DNA of 64,000 nt from Phaseolus vulgaris (Eukaryota; Streptophyta; Magnoliopsida; Fabales; Fabaceae). Each line of letters starts with the position of its first letter. Position 1 is the first letter of the stretch. Location: positions 37,460,023-37,524,022 of the forward strand of contig NC_023755.2 in NCBI RefSeq assembly GCF_000499845.2, given 5' to 3'. Position numbers and translations under genes: made by a program. This document shows, piece after piece, positions 11,600 to 23,575 of this stretch. The notes beneath the pieces were generated by a model. The model had not been told where the DNA came from. It worked only from the letters and a program-made list of their open reading frames with translations, and did no database searches.

Positions 11600-12860
11600 C
11601 AAAACAATAGAGAGGTGTATACAGCTAGGCTTCATTAGGCTCTTTTCATAGCATATTAAGAAGCAAATTCTACATAATTTCTAGCGTCAAGAACCCTTGC
11701 AATTCCTTACACAAGCAATCTGAAGTCCCTTCCCTACATCAAATGATTCTAAGATAGTCCAACAACAACTATGCTGCAGGTTCTTTTATCCTACAAAAGA
11801 AGCCATGATTGCTTCCCCTCCCTCTGCATAAACTACAACCCTAAACCCATAAAAATGTCTTTCCATGCTTGCAAAAAATAAGCAGTGTAATAGGCCTACT
11901 CTACAATCCCTTAGAACGCCTAGAACCAAAAGGTATCATAGAAAACTCTTGTGATCATGAATGCAATTACAACATATGTTTTTGCCATTGTTCTTCCAAC
12001 AATTCCTAAAATATAATGAGCATTGTTATGGATTTTGCAAATCAACATATACATGACAACAAAATGACAACACTTGTTGTTTTGTTCAGCAATGTTGCCT
12101 CATCTCAGCTACAGGACAACAAGCCAATCCTTCATGTTCCCTGGTTGCATTTATCTTCAAAGATCGTCTTCTACTCCTTTGACATGTAACTTGTACTCCC
12201 ATACCTTTGCATCCAAGATTAAGATCCTCAAAGCACAACTGACAAACCTAATGATGTTTTTGGTGCTTAACCAACTAGTGCGCATAGAGGAGAGAATACC
12301 ACCAAGCAACGATTGGCACGATAAAACACCGCCTAACTAACCACTCCCCTAATCAAAAGCCACATATTCAACCCATCTAGCTAAGAGACAACAAACAATT
12401 CAAGGGATATACAATCCAATTGAAAAAGGAGAAACAAAAATTGTTCATTTTTCTCTTCATCCATGATCATGCTTTTAACATTGCTAAACTAAAGATTTTT
12501 TCTGCATCCACCCTACCCCTTTTAAATATTACCTCATTCTTTTGGTTCTAAATACTCCATAAAACAACTACCCAGACCCCTTTACACACTCTATTTCTTT
12601 TTTGGTTAAACTGCATCAAGTAAAATTGTACTAATTACGTGGTGTTTCAAATCATTATGAAAAGCTACCTATATCCTCACCCATCCGGAAACCATCGATC
12701 AAACCTGGAACACTATCTTACACTCCATAAAGAGGTGATGAGTTGTTTCCTTAGCTTAATTGTAAAGAGGACACGTCAAGGAGGGGATGATGACACCTCT
12801 TCTAGAGAGACTCACTCTCGTCCATACCTTACCTCTATGAATTCTCCAAGCTAAAGAGAG
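11600..12860 (-). pseudogene. LINE retrotransposon relic (zf-RVT region and 3' end)
   Basis: Read on the minus strand, about 12790-12400 gives a broken translation with the signature of the zinc-binding region after the reverse transcriptase of plant LINEs: CPLYN (normally CPLC), AKETTHHLFMECKIVFQVW, then phrases such as WSMVSGWVRI and FHNDLKHH. Several in-frame stops interrupt it. The 11600-12340 part, downstream in that orientation, would be the element's 3' end or untranslated region. The assignment rests on the motif CX2(C)...ET..HLF.EC and is inference from the family pattern. The limits are approximate. Confidence 0.55.
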
Positions 12861-13147
12861 GGGCATTAGGAAGCACTTTGATATTCCTTAAGGTTTTCAT
12901 CGCAAGACAAGGTGTTGAGGGGGTAATTGATTGTAAAACATCGTATGTCGACTTTACATAGCTAACCAAACAACCTTATCTTGTACTCATATAAGTTGTA
13001 TTAGATTTTGAAAGGAGGGAAGACTAATTAAAAAAATTATGAGAAAGTGATAAAGTATGATTGAATGAAAAGGGAATAAGAAATAGAATGGTATAGAAAA
13101 ATGAAGATGTTGATATGAAGAAGGAGAATGATGAATTCAACAAACTT

Positions 13148-13310
13148 TTTTTATGATAGATTATAAATGATCTAATACTATATTAAGAAGTGAATTTTAA
13201 ATCTAACTTAATCTTATAAAATTGACTTATAAAATAAAGTATGAACCCACTTATATATTATAAAATGTCCTTAATTTTAATCGATGTGAGATTTTCAACA
13301 ACTGCATCTG
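13148..13310. repeat. Dispersed legume repeat
   Basis: The segment contains ATCTAACTTAATCTTATAAAATTGACTTATAAAATAAAG, then ACCCACTTATATATTATAAAATG and ends near GATGTGAGATTTTCAACA. Decayed relatives occur in reverse orientation at 58850-59290, 61140-61460 and 61845-61930. I know this word combination as very frequent in Phaseoleae genomes; whether it is a short LTR-type or other element cannot be decided here. Confidence 0.5.
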
Positions 13311-14159
13311 GATTTGTGACGGTGTTGTATTGGTAGATGCTCCAATTTAAATAGTTAATGGTCATGAATACGTAGTCTTAATTAAGGAGTGAGTAAGTTG
13401 GTGTGTACGTGTTTTTGGTCATTATCCCATTTCATCCCCACTCCCTAATACCTAATTACCAACCAAGTACCAATCTAACTCTAAAGTTTAATAGACTTAA
13501 TAATATGTTGTGCCCTAACAACCCAGATTTAACTACAGTTTTTCCAACTGAAATCAAAGCACATCACATGCATTAATAAATCCCATGTATGCCATCGATT
13601 TACTCCATACTTTGTACCACAACACTTTCTTTTTAGACACCAACATTCCACCAATTACTTTTCAATGTTCGTGCCATCTTTCTCCTCATACGGGAATAAT
13701 CAAGAAGCAAGGCATGTCAACATTAAATTTTGGTTATTTGGTGTCTCACTTTTTTCTGCTGCTAATTCCATTCAATTCAAACCAATGAATAGTGTCTAGG
13801 TTGTAATGAACTACTATAGTATACATAATTTAGTTGCTCCATTCCATAGGGGCTCATAACATTAATTCTGTATTCATGGTGTCGTTTTCTTGTTTGGTTG
13901 AGAACAATTAATAAAATTAAAGTGACCAAGACTAGTACTACTCCTACACTACATCATTCATTCATTCATTCTTCTCTTTCCCAATGCCAAAGACGTAATA
14001 ACAAAAGTTTCAAAACTAAAAAAACAATGGTTGAGTGGGATGTGGTAGCTACTATTTGAGTGACATGAAAAATAAAGCATGGTTTTGGAGATAGGTTGAT
14101 GAAATTAAAATGAGGTTAAAGCAAGTGGGAAGTTCCTCCTGATCCGACATTCTAACTCT

Positions 14160-14248
14160 CTTGAGAACGAAAGGAAAGTGTGTGTGTGTGCATGTGTGGA
14201 AGACAGTGAGTGTGTGTCTCTCTCTCGCACGAGACAAAAAGACACGTG
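14160..14248. promoter_or_regulatory. GT/CT microsatellite with inverted TGTCTC pair and G-box
   Basis: A (GT)n run (14179-14190) is followed by TGTCTC at 14215-14220, an inverted copy GAGACA at 14231-14236 (10 bases between them) and a CACGTG G-box at 14243-14248. TGTCTC is the canonical auxin response element. The spacing is larger than the 7-8 bases usual for paired ARF sites, and the cluster lies 4 kb from the ARF start, so function is uncertain. Confidence 0.25.
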
Positions 14249-17200
14249 CCAACTGGTGGGGCAAAGGGCAGTGTCAGTGAGACTACCACAGACATTGATT
14301 AAATTTAACGCTAAGCCACAGTTTGGTGCAGGAATAAGAATAGAGTAGTGGCATTTTTGGGCAAAGAAAGGTGTTGCAATCAATCATGCATATGTAATAT
14401 TGCTTCTTCTTCCTTCCTTCCTTCTGTTCATACTCCCAAACAACAACTTTTTTTTATCTCAGTAGAAATCTTTAATCTTTTTGAATTCTTCTGTCTAGTT
14501 TTGAAAACAATTAACAAATTTATTATTCTGATGTAATTTTGCATACTGTTCATGTTGAAAAATATAAAGGGTAAACGGAGAGCCCGTTATGTTTAAAGTT
14601 TGGTTGTCTTGACTTGAGAAAGTGAGAGAGTTGTATTATTATCTTGTTGTGGAATGCGATGATGAATTTGGTTGAAGTGTGAAAAAATGGATCTTTCTTT
14701 CTCTCTCTTTCTCTCTTCCCCGTGACACAGAGAACACAACGACAGAGATTCCTGAGAGAGACTGCATCCACATCACCATTCATCACCATGCTCTTGGGTC
14801 CCACTCCCTACGTTACGTCCCTTCATCAATGTCGCTGCCAACGAGGAACAGCTATAACCCATCTATGATTCTCACACGTGTCCACCTATTTCCTTCTCCT
14901 GTGTCTTCTTGTCTCTTTACTGTTACTTACAATGCTCCAATATAATAGTTTAAGTTTTTCACTGATCATTATTTGTAGAGGTAATTTAGAGAATTGGAAT
15001 AGTTATTTAGGAGTGAAAGTAGTAACAGTGTAATGGGTTTGTGGTATATTTGAAGTTGTGTGAGTGGGAAAGAAAAGAGTTGGTGTTGAAGGAGTGGTCC
15101 ATGGTAAATAATGGGGAGTTGACAATGGAGAGAAACGTGGAGATAGATGGGTATTGGCAATAGATAAATGGATGCACTCAAACCCTTTTATCTTCAATTA
15201 TCGTTGTCAGACTCAGAACACATCAGAGTAGAGGACAGCGACTCCCTTTTTTGGCTCTGCCTTGCTTTACTTTCTTTTATTTTTTTCATCGTGTCATATT
15301 CTTTTCGACACTCACAAACAATACTGTGCCCAAATTTATGCTCATTTGTCAATTTCTTGGGACCCTATATGTGCTTCTGCCCCACCTACTGGCTCCACTC
15401 TCTCTTGTTTGGATATGCACACACATTCACTATTCACCATTCACCATTCACTGTTTCTGTTACCAACACTGCATTCTTTTACCTGCTCAGTTTAGATCGA
15501 TGCATGTGAAGTTTGAGTTTTGGTGGAGCATCTCACTTACCCATAACCTAACCTAACACCCCTTTTAATAAAAAGTCACAAGGTAAATAAAAAGGGTTTA
15601 TTGGATTAGGAAGAGGAGAGATGTTTAAGAAGGGCACTGAGAAAGGTGTTCTTGGATAGATAGTGTAATAGATGTAGATTATAATGGAGTGAGTGTGGGA
15701 CGGCAAAAATGGGACAATTGTTCAAGTTATGGCCTTTGAGCAGAAGATAAGAAGGAGATATTGATTGAGGGACCAGGGGGGCTAACTATAAAATTGAATT
15801 CTTAAAATTATTATCCCAACATTTCTCTATGCATTGATTGTTTCTTCCATGCGTCTATCATTTCATCTTCTTGTCTTAATTGTCTCGACGTTGTGTGTTG
15901 GTATCAATGTTGATTCTTAACCAACCAATCCTATTCTTTTCCGAACCACATCTTTTTGGCTGATTTATCAACCTTTTTTATTTACCTTTTTTTCCTCATA
16001 ATTATCCCCATCCTGTTGTTATTGTTCTTGCTCATTACATAACTACAAAAGAGTATATTAAACTTGTTTAAATCACATTTAAAAACTGACCCTGATTGAG
16101 CAGAATAGATTAATGGATTGTTGATGTTACATCGAGTCTGGTACTGGCGACGTTGTCGGTTCACCTAAATCACTTGTTTGTAGTAAGGCCAAGTTAGTCT
16201 GATTAATTCCTAAGCTTTTGCCTCAGCAGCATGCAAATTTATTCCTTTTAACTCTTACAGGATACTCTACCTTATTTGACTATCACTATATGCATATGCC
16301 CTGACAATGCTTCCTGAAATCGGCTATGTATCGTACATGCTGGTGGTTTTCGCTTGTGGTTGTACCTATTGCTTTTGTCGCCATCTGCCTAGTTATAACT
16401 CATTTTTCTCTTTCACACCTTTTCTTTTTCCTTTCATTTTTTCCCTTCACTTCAACCTTTATTGATTTGCTATCTCATCACAATCAAATATTAATGTGAA
16501 TATTGATGTGTATGTATAATTAATGTACGTATAAGGGACATTTTCTTGCAGTTCAGTATGTATTTTGTATGTGCGTATACCCATAAGGCAGAATTTAATT
16601 TGTAGGGCTGTAAGTTATAGGTAGCATTATTAAGATTTGTTTGTTAATTGATTTCTGCATAAAGTCAACAGGGCATAAACAAATGGGGTGTCCTGCAGTC
16701 GGCAAGAAAAGAACAAGACCAACTTTCCGTGTCCTCCTTCTTTGTCATAACTCATAGCCAAACGAGGTTTTCGAGAGCCATATATATGTTGGCATGAGAG
16801 TGGCGTTTTATTAGCACAATCACTCCTCAGTGGACACAACCTACCCTTCACCATGTGGGCATCTCCATCTTCCTTCCTGTGATCCATGTCCTTTTCAATG
16901 CAACTTACATTCTCTCCCTATTCACCATTTCATTAAACATCTCACAGAACGACTTCACCAATATCTTTGTTTGTTGACAATTTCATATTTGTTAATCTAA
17001 TTAATTCAGAGGTGAAAAAACATGATTAATAAAAGCACCGGAGCATGGAAAAGTTCACAAAAGAAGGGTCGAGTGCAGTGCATGCTTTTAGTAGTAAAAA
17101 GAATACGGCACTTAGTGACTGTTACAATTACAACAGACAGGTGAAACAAGCAGCAACCCCATGCGCATTAGGAAGAGGCCCACATATCTCACTTTCTAGT

Positions 17201-17590
17201 TTCTTCTTTCATTAAGATTTTACCTTTTTTATTGTTTATGTGTGCAGTGCAAAGTGTAGATTAGACACAGAGATCAAACAAATATAATTAATAGACACTT
17301 TACTTATTTGACATGAAGCAAAAAAAAGAAATGTAAGCATGGTAAGATACATAGCATGATAAAATAAATAAATAAAATACTAAATGTTAAGAAAGGTGTT
17401 TAGAGATAAAAAAAAGTATCTGTGTTCCCATTAACCTGATCCGACAAAAAAATCGCGGGTCTCACTTCCGTGGCAACGTTGCTCACGAGCCTTATGAGGC
17501 GTGGCATGTACGCGTGAACAGCATTGGCTGAGTCTTTGAGTTCACTTTTTCTGTTTTTGTTACTTTGCAAGGTGTTGATATTATCTAGTT

Positions 17591-17634
17591 AGAGGCAGAG
17601 GCAGAGGCAGAGAGATGCAGATGCAGAGAGAGTA
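17591..17634. repeat. GCAGAG hexamer microsatellite
   Basis: AGAGGCAGAGGCAGAGGCAG is followed by degenerate AGATGCAGATGCAGAGAGAG. It is purine-rich and lies about 800 bases before the ARF start codon, possibly in the promoter. Confidence 0.8.
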
Positions 17635-18254
17635 AAGAAGAGAGAAGTTAAGATAGCATTTACTTTGTGTATTGGTATTATTATTATTAGTATAGAGAAA
17701 GTAAATTAGCTTGTCAGGTAATGACTTATTGCAGAGTGCAGAGAGAGGGATAGTGAGAAGTAGGGATGTTGAGTTGAGTTGGCAGTTAACAGTGGCATAA
17801 TAATATAATGAATGAATGAGTGATTACTTACCACTGTCACAGCTCCAGGTAATTTGAACTTCACCACATATCCTTTTCCTTTAACTCATCATTCTGACAC
17901 CATACCCTCACATATAATAGTGACAATAATACTAATAATATTAATGCTGTGCTGCTGCTAATTACCTCTATCAACTCTCTTTATTGCATCATGTCATATC
18001 ATCATTAAACTATTCCATCCCTCTTCTTCAAATTCAATAATACTTTTTTTATTTTATCATTTATTATAATAATCAGATAAATATTTCCTCAGGAATAGGC
18101 ATAGGCTTCATTGCTTCTATTCAATTCTTCAGTTTATAGGCTCGGGAGAGAGTGTGTGTGTCCCTTTATTTTCCTTCTTTCTTTGAGATCTGAGCCAACC
18201 CAGAACATAATAAGAAGGAGAAAGAAATTCAGTGAGGAAAAGAAAAAGTCTTGT

Positions 18255-18281
18255 ATGTGGATATGTGAGGGAAAAAGTTAA
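18255..18281 (+). promoter_or_regulatory. Short uORFs in the presumed ARF leader
   Basis: An 8-codon frame (MWICEGKS) runs 18255-18281. Nested inside it in another frame is a minimal start-stop ATGTGA at 18263-18268. Both precede the ARF start codon by a little over 100 bases and matter only if transcription begins upstream of 18255. Confidence 0.3.
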
Positions 18282-18392
18282 ACTTTCTGATTTTGCATTC
18301 ACTGACAGAAAGAGAGAGAGAGAGAAACATAAAACATCAGCAGCACCTACACAGACTGTTTAATTCAATCAGTTTTGGTGTGTGCCGGCGCA

Positions 18393-21206
18393 ATGAAGGA
18401 AACCGAGAAGAGTTTGGATCCGCAGCTGTGGCACGCATGCGCCGGCGGCATGGTTCAGATGCCGCCGGTGAACTCCAAGGTCTTTTACTTTCCTCAGGGA
18501 CACGCAGAACATGCGCAGTCCAACCTTGATTTCGGAGCCTCCAGGATTCCGATTCCGCCGCTCGTTCTATGCCGCGTGGCGGCTGTCAAATTCCTCGCCG
18601 ACCCCGAAACCGACGAGGTCTTCGCCAGGTTGAGGCTGGTTCCTCTCAGAAACACCGAGCTTGACCACGAAGACGGCGACAACGTTGACGGTAACGGCGC
18701 GGAGGGTTCTGAAAAGCCGGCGTCTTTCGCGAAGACATTAACTCAATCGGACGCCAACAATGGTGGGGGATTCTCTGTGCCGAGATACTGCGCGGAGACG
18801 ATTTTCCCGCGGCTGGATTACTCGGCGGAGCCGCCGGTGCAGACGGTGATCGCGAAGGACGTGCACGGCGAGGTGTGGAAGTTTCGACACATTTACCGAG
18901 GGACGCCGCGTCGGCACTTACTTACCACCGGGTGGAGCAGTTTCGTGAACCAGAAGAAACTGGTTGCTGGGGATTCCATAGTGTTTCTGCGGGCTGAAAA
19001 TGGGGATCTCTGCGTGGGGATTCGTAGGGCGAAGAGAGGGGGTGTTGGTGGGCCCGAGGCGCCGTGTGGGTGGAGTTCTGGTGGTGGTGGTGGCGGTGGG
19101 CTTGGGATTGGGCCTTATGGAGCCTTTTCGGCTTTCTTGAGGGAGGAGAGCAAGGTGGTGAGGAATGGGTGTGGGAGGCCGAAAGTGAGTGGTGAGTCTG
19201 TGAGGGAGGCTATTGCTTTGGCTGCTAACAACCAACCCTTTGAGATTGTTTATTACCCTCGAGCCAACACTCCTGAGTTTTGTATTAGGACTTCTGCTGT
19301 GAGAGGTGCTATGAGGATTCAGTGGTGCTCTGGGATGAGGTTTAAGATGCCCTTTGAGACTGAGGACTCTTCCAGGATAAGCTGGTTCATGGGCACCATA
19401 GCTTCTGTTCAGGTTCTTGATCCTATCCGCTGGCCTAATTCACCTTGGAGGCTTCTTCAGGTACACCTTTCTTTTCTTCATATTCACACATCAGGGGCTT
19501 CATACCTTATGGGACTTGTTTTGTTCATTCATTCTTCATTCTGATAACATTTTCAAAACAAGATTCTTGTATTAAATTTATCTGTAGCAAGGTTTTCTAA
19601 TCCGGGAACCTTTTTTTTTTTTCCTTTTGCGATTGGGTGAGGCTAGTTGTAATAAAATTATTCACCTGCACCCGTCAATTCTCGAGTTTTATGGTTACCT
19701 TGGCAATTTGTATGCATATACTTCTATTCTGAAGTTTGAAATGCCAATCTTTTGGGGGTTTAAACTTAAACGCAGTTCAATAATTGCTTTTGATACTGTT
19801 TTCAATCAGAAAAGCTCAGTTTATTTGGGTAACGAAGCTTTGCTTTAAGGGTTAAAAATAGAGTACTGAGGTAATAGAACAGCACCAGAAATACCTCTAG
19901 AACTGTTTTAAAGTTTTGTCTTCTTTTTTTTTTATTGGGGAGATGTTCTTGATTGTATTGAAACAATAGTTCAGACGGGTTTAGTGTTGTGGACTTATCT
20001 TGGTGATATTGGTACAGGTTACGTGGGATGAGCCAGATTTGCTACATAATGTGAAGCGCGTAAGTCCATGGTTGGTTGAGTTGGTATCTAACGTGCCAGT
20101 CATCCATCTGGCACCATTCTCTCCACCAAGGAAGAAGCTTAGGTTTCCACAACACCCAGAGTTTCCCCTTGATGTTCAATTTCCGATACCAACATTTTCA
20201 GGCAACCCTTTTGGGTCTAGCACCAGCAGCCCCTTGTGTTGTCTATCTGATAATGCTCCTGCAGGCATACAGGGAGCCAGGCATGCTCAAATTGGAATAA
20301 CTTTGTCAGATCTCCACCTTAACAATAATAAGCTGCAGTTGGGGTTGCTTCCAACTAACGTTCGCCAGCTTGATTTGCACACTGGGATTTCTAATGTCAA
20401 CATCACCAACCATGGTAAGAGTAAAGAAAGTCTATCATGCTTGCTGACCATGGGAAGTTCACGCAAGAGTTTGGAGAAATCTGATCGAGTGAAGAGACAC
20501 CAATTTTTGCTTTTCGGTCAACCGATACTCACCGAGCAACAAATTTCTAGATCTTCTGGTGATGTGTTTTCTCAAAATTGCACCGCAACAGATGATGAGA
20601 ACAAGGAGAAAAAGGAGAAGGGTTTTAGTGACTCCCAGTCTTCAGTTTCCCCCGGAAAGTCATCTTCCACCACCGAGTTCTCTTGGCAACTGGGTTCGGA
20701 TACCAGTCATTGCAAGGTTTTCATGGAGTCCGAAGATGTGGGACGGACCCTTGACTTGTCCTGTCTTGGTTCTTATGACGAGCTGTACATGAGACTGGCC
20801 AGCATGTTTGGAATAGAACGGTCTGAGATGTTGAGTCATGTTCTCTACCGCGATGCCACCGGTGCTCTCAAACAAACTGGAGAAGAACCATTCAGGTATC
20901 AGTCCATTTCTTGTTCATCTGTAATTTCTTATAGTCTTTTTGTCTTTTATTGAGGGTCTGGTTTTCTGCAGTGAGTTCATGAAGACCGCTAAAAGATTGA
21001 CAATTCTGAGTGATTCAAGCAGCAAAGACAGTAGAAGGTGGGAGAAAATATAGTTCTTGTATGATGTGAAATATTAAGTGTTAGTTCCTCTTTGTGACTT
21101 GAAAGTGTGGTTTACATGCAGGATTTGGATGACAGGAACTCGAAATGCTGAACATGGATTGGATGCTACTTCAAATAAGACAGGTCCTATGAGTATATTT
21201 GCTTGA
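18393..21206 (+). CDS. ARF16: Auxin response factor, ARF10/16 clade (miR160 target)
   Basis: Four exons in phase: 18393-19460, 20018-20895, 20972-21037 and 21122-21206, giving 698 aa, the usual size of the clade. It is a nuclear, B3-type repressor of auxin-response genes. Order: N-terminal LDPQLWHACAGGMVQMP, B3 DNA-binding domain at about 112-215 (FAKTLTQSDANNGGGFSVPR to CVGIRRAKR), a Gly run near 230, the ARF dimerisation region to about 385 (exon 1 ends at WRLLQ, exon 2 resumes VTWDEPDLL), an LQLGL motif of LxLxL repressor type at 462-466, the LLFGQPILTEQQIS block, and a C-terminal PB1 domain from about 588 (CKVFMESEDVGRTLDLS) to about 673. ATG 18393 is chosen; an upstream extension in the same frame starts only with TTG. 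Having a PB1 domain excludes ARF17-like forms. The start MKETEKSLDPQ and MPPVNSKVFYFPQGHAE favour ARF16 over ARF10. Confidence 0.95.
20263..20283 (+). promoter_or_regulatory. miR160 target site in the ARF coding sequence
   Basis: AGGCATACAGGGAGCCAGGCA is complementary to the conserved plant miR160 over 20 of 21 bases; the only mismatch faces the 3'-terminal base of the miRNA. The site lies in exon 2, covering codons 438-445 (reading through GIQGARH), the position expected in ARF10/16/17 genes. Cleavage of the transcript by miR160-guided AGO1 follows from established knowledge. Confidence 0.95.
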
Positions 21207-23132
21207 AAAGCTGTTGCGTGGCATCTAAGACATGTTTTTTAGATATCAACACAACATACAATCCTATTGCCGTCTCTGTCTTTGTTTCCTCAGAGTGTAG
21301 AGAACAATTATTTTTCTTGTATGATGGACAATTGTTATTCTAATATTAATTAATTAACGTAGATTTTGTTACCATGCTATCATTTGAATGCGTCATTAGC
21401 TACTGTACTTACGAGAGTGTTGGGTTATGGCAGAACTAATTTCAGTCATAAATTTTGTTCTAAAATACATCACTCTGCGTGAGATTGATTCAAATAATAA
21501 CTAAATGAATTTTAAAACATTTCTTTTACTGTGAACCTTTGTGGGGTCTTATGTATGTTATATCTGCATCTGATGATCCATGTTCATTGAATTAGTAACA
21601 TTAATTATGTGTTTAAATATACTAATCGGTGTAAGAGATAAACATAAGTGTACAAATTAAGAGAAATATATTTCTGTGTGGAAGGGGTGGTCATGACTAT
21701 AAATAATAGCAGAAAATTAATAATGTTTAAGAAGAATATTCCTTATAGCATAGAGCTTTTCTTTCTCAAAATGTTCAAAGAAAATTAAAATGAATGGACA
21801 AAAAATCTCTTTTTGGGATAGACAACGCAAAAGACAAATCAAACCCAATCATAAAATAAATTATATATCTAATTTTAAAAAATCGACCTAATTAACTTTT
21901 CCAATTAACTGCCATATAATTTCCCCGTTTTCTTTGAATGAGAGGTTGTGAAAATAACAGCTTAAACGTGTCATCCATTCTTTCACAAGGTTTAAGGATT
22001 CTGGTTTTTTATATTGACTTTAAGTTTAGGTTTTGACTTTCATACCTTTGTTTGGAATGGTGATGGAAAAAGGAAAAAGATAATGAAAAGGAAGTTATTT
22101 AAATTAGATGAAATAAATGTTTTAAAATAAATTTATTTATTATTTTAATCTTATTTCTGATTGTTTATTATTACTATACTAAAATTAAAGTAAATATTAA
22201 TAAAATATATATAACATAATTAATAAAGTACATATTAATGACGTAATTAATTATGTAATGTAAATATTAACTATCTAATTATCAGGTTAATTATATAACA
22301 TTTTCACTTTCTATATATTTTATTATATGCGAAGAGAATGAAATGTTTTTTTTAAATCGTATTTTCTACCATTTTCGTGATAAACAACTCATAGAAGGTG
22401 CAATTTTATTCACCTTTCCAGCAGTGGATTAGTCTCTTGGCTTTGTTGCTGTATTGAGTTCAATTTTGGAATAATTAGTACATGGAAATTTAATATAAAA
22501 TGTTTATACCGTCTCATTTCATACAAAAATTGTAATATAATAAAGATTACTTTTATAACAATTGTTTTAAAAATTATTCTATTAAATTGGTGGTTATCTA
22601 GACTTTAGGAAGATAAAGAAAGAAAAATGTCAGTCGACAAACCATTGATAAAAAAAAAACCTATTAATTTGTATAGTAGGTCTTTTTATTAGTATATTAA
22701 AATAATTTTATATCATTTAATAATTAAGGTTAAAGATTTATAGATTTAAATCCACTTTTGGTTGCATATATTTATAAATCTACAATTTCGATCCTTATAA
22801 AATTTTAATTTCAGATTTGGTTATCAATTTTCAAATTTAAGCAATTTTGATTATAACGTTAATATGTCATCTAATTGCTTATTGGTTTTTAAGGGGTTGA
22901 GACAGTAATTACAATCAGTTGAACAAGTAATTTATCTGATCCTGTTAAGTTTTTTCTTTCCTTTGGTCACATTTTTCCTTCCTTTCCTCTACTTCTTTTA
23001 AGGTTCGGGTTTCGATTCTCGATAAGGAGTGCATATGTAAAAGGTTATCCGACGTTTAAATGAGTATATTCGAGTGTTATTAATGTTCTAATAATTACGT
23101 ATCTTTCCATTGTCTATTTTGTCTATTCACTA
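21207..23132. other. ARF 3' region and AT-rich intergenic DNA
   Basis: The first few hundred bases should contain the ARF 3' untranslated region; no poly(A) site could be chosen. The remainder is AT-rich with no supportable gene. Confidence 0.5.
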
Positions 23133-23575
23133 TCATTAAATAGCAACTAAATGTAAAAACAAAAAATAATTAGTTACATTATTGTTTAAATTAGATGTTA
23201 TCTCATAGATTACAAAATTATTGGTATCTAAAGTTGTTTCTATTATTAATAAAAAAATATAAAATAGTTTCTAAATTGGTATTTAAATTAGCTACTAATA
23301 TTTTAGATTCTATATTAGTCGCTGAAAGAATAATATAGACTAATTTAGAATATAAAGTAGTTAGTATTTAAAGCATTGGTAACTAATGGTTAGATACCAA
23401 TTAGAAACTATTTTATAAATATTTTTTTATTAATAATAGAAACAACTTTATAAATTTTTATTAATAATAAAAACTACTTTAGATCCAATACTTTTTTCGT
23501 TTATAAAATAATTTCTAATTTAGTTTATATAGTAACTAATTGTTTTTATTTCTAAAATTACTTTATATTTAATGA
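23133..23575. repeat. Foldback (MITE-like) repeat, copy 2
   Basis: The left end TCATTAAATAGCAACTAAAT and the reverse of the right end (TCATTAAATATAAAGTAA) are imperfect inverted repeats. The inner arms are also inverted copies (TTTCTATTATTAATAAAAA on the left, TTTTTATTAATAATAGAAA on the right, with GGTATCTAAA and its reverse). It is the same family as the element at 94-505. There is no coding sequence. Confidence 0.65.

Larger units (their letters stand above)
13311..18200. other. Long gene-free stretch upstream of the ARF gene
   Basis: No gene can be supported. The sequence is less AT-rich than the other intergenic regions and carries few transposon signatures, with many CT/GA runs, homopurine tracts and short CACGTG/TGTCTC words. 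Open frames at 14105-14383, 14679-14945 and 15168-15509 are low-complexity, overlap each other on several frames and show no domain. It may hold distal promoter elements or a non-coding transcript, but nothing visible proves that. Confidence 0.45.

Noticed and set aside
15168..15556. Overlapping hydrophobic frames at 15168-15556
   Set aside because: Three frames are open at once, Phe/Leu/Ser-rich from a pyrimidine-rich tract, and none shows a domain.
18375..18392. N-terminal extension of the ARF frame (six codons)
   Set aside because: The extension opens with TTG, not ATG; the family start MKETEKSLDPQ at 18393 fits known ARF10/16 proteins.
18293..18529. 78-codon frame overlapping the ARF start
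   Set aside because: It starts at TTG and overlaps the conserved ARF N terminus in another frame.
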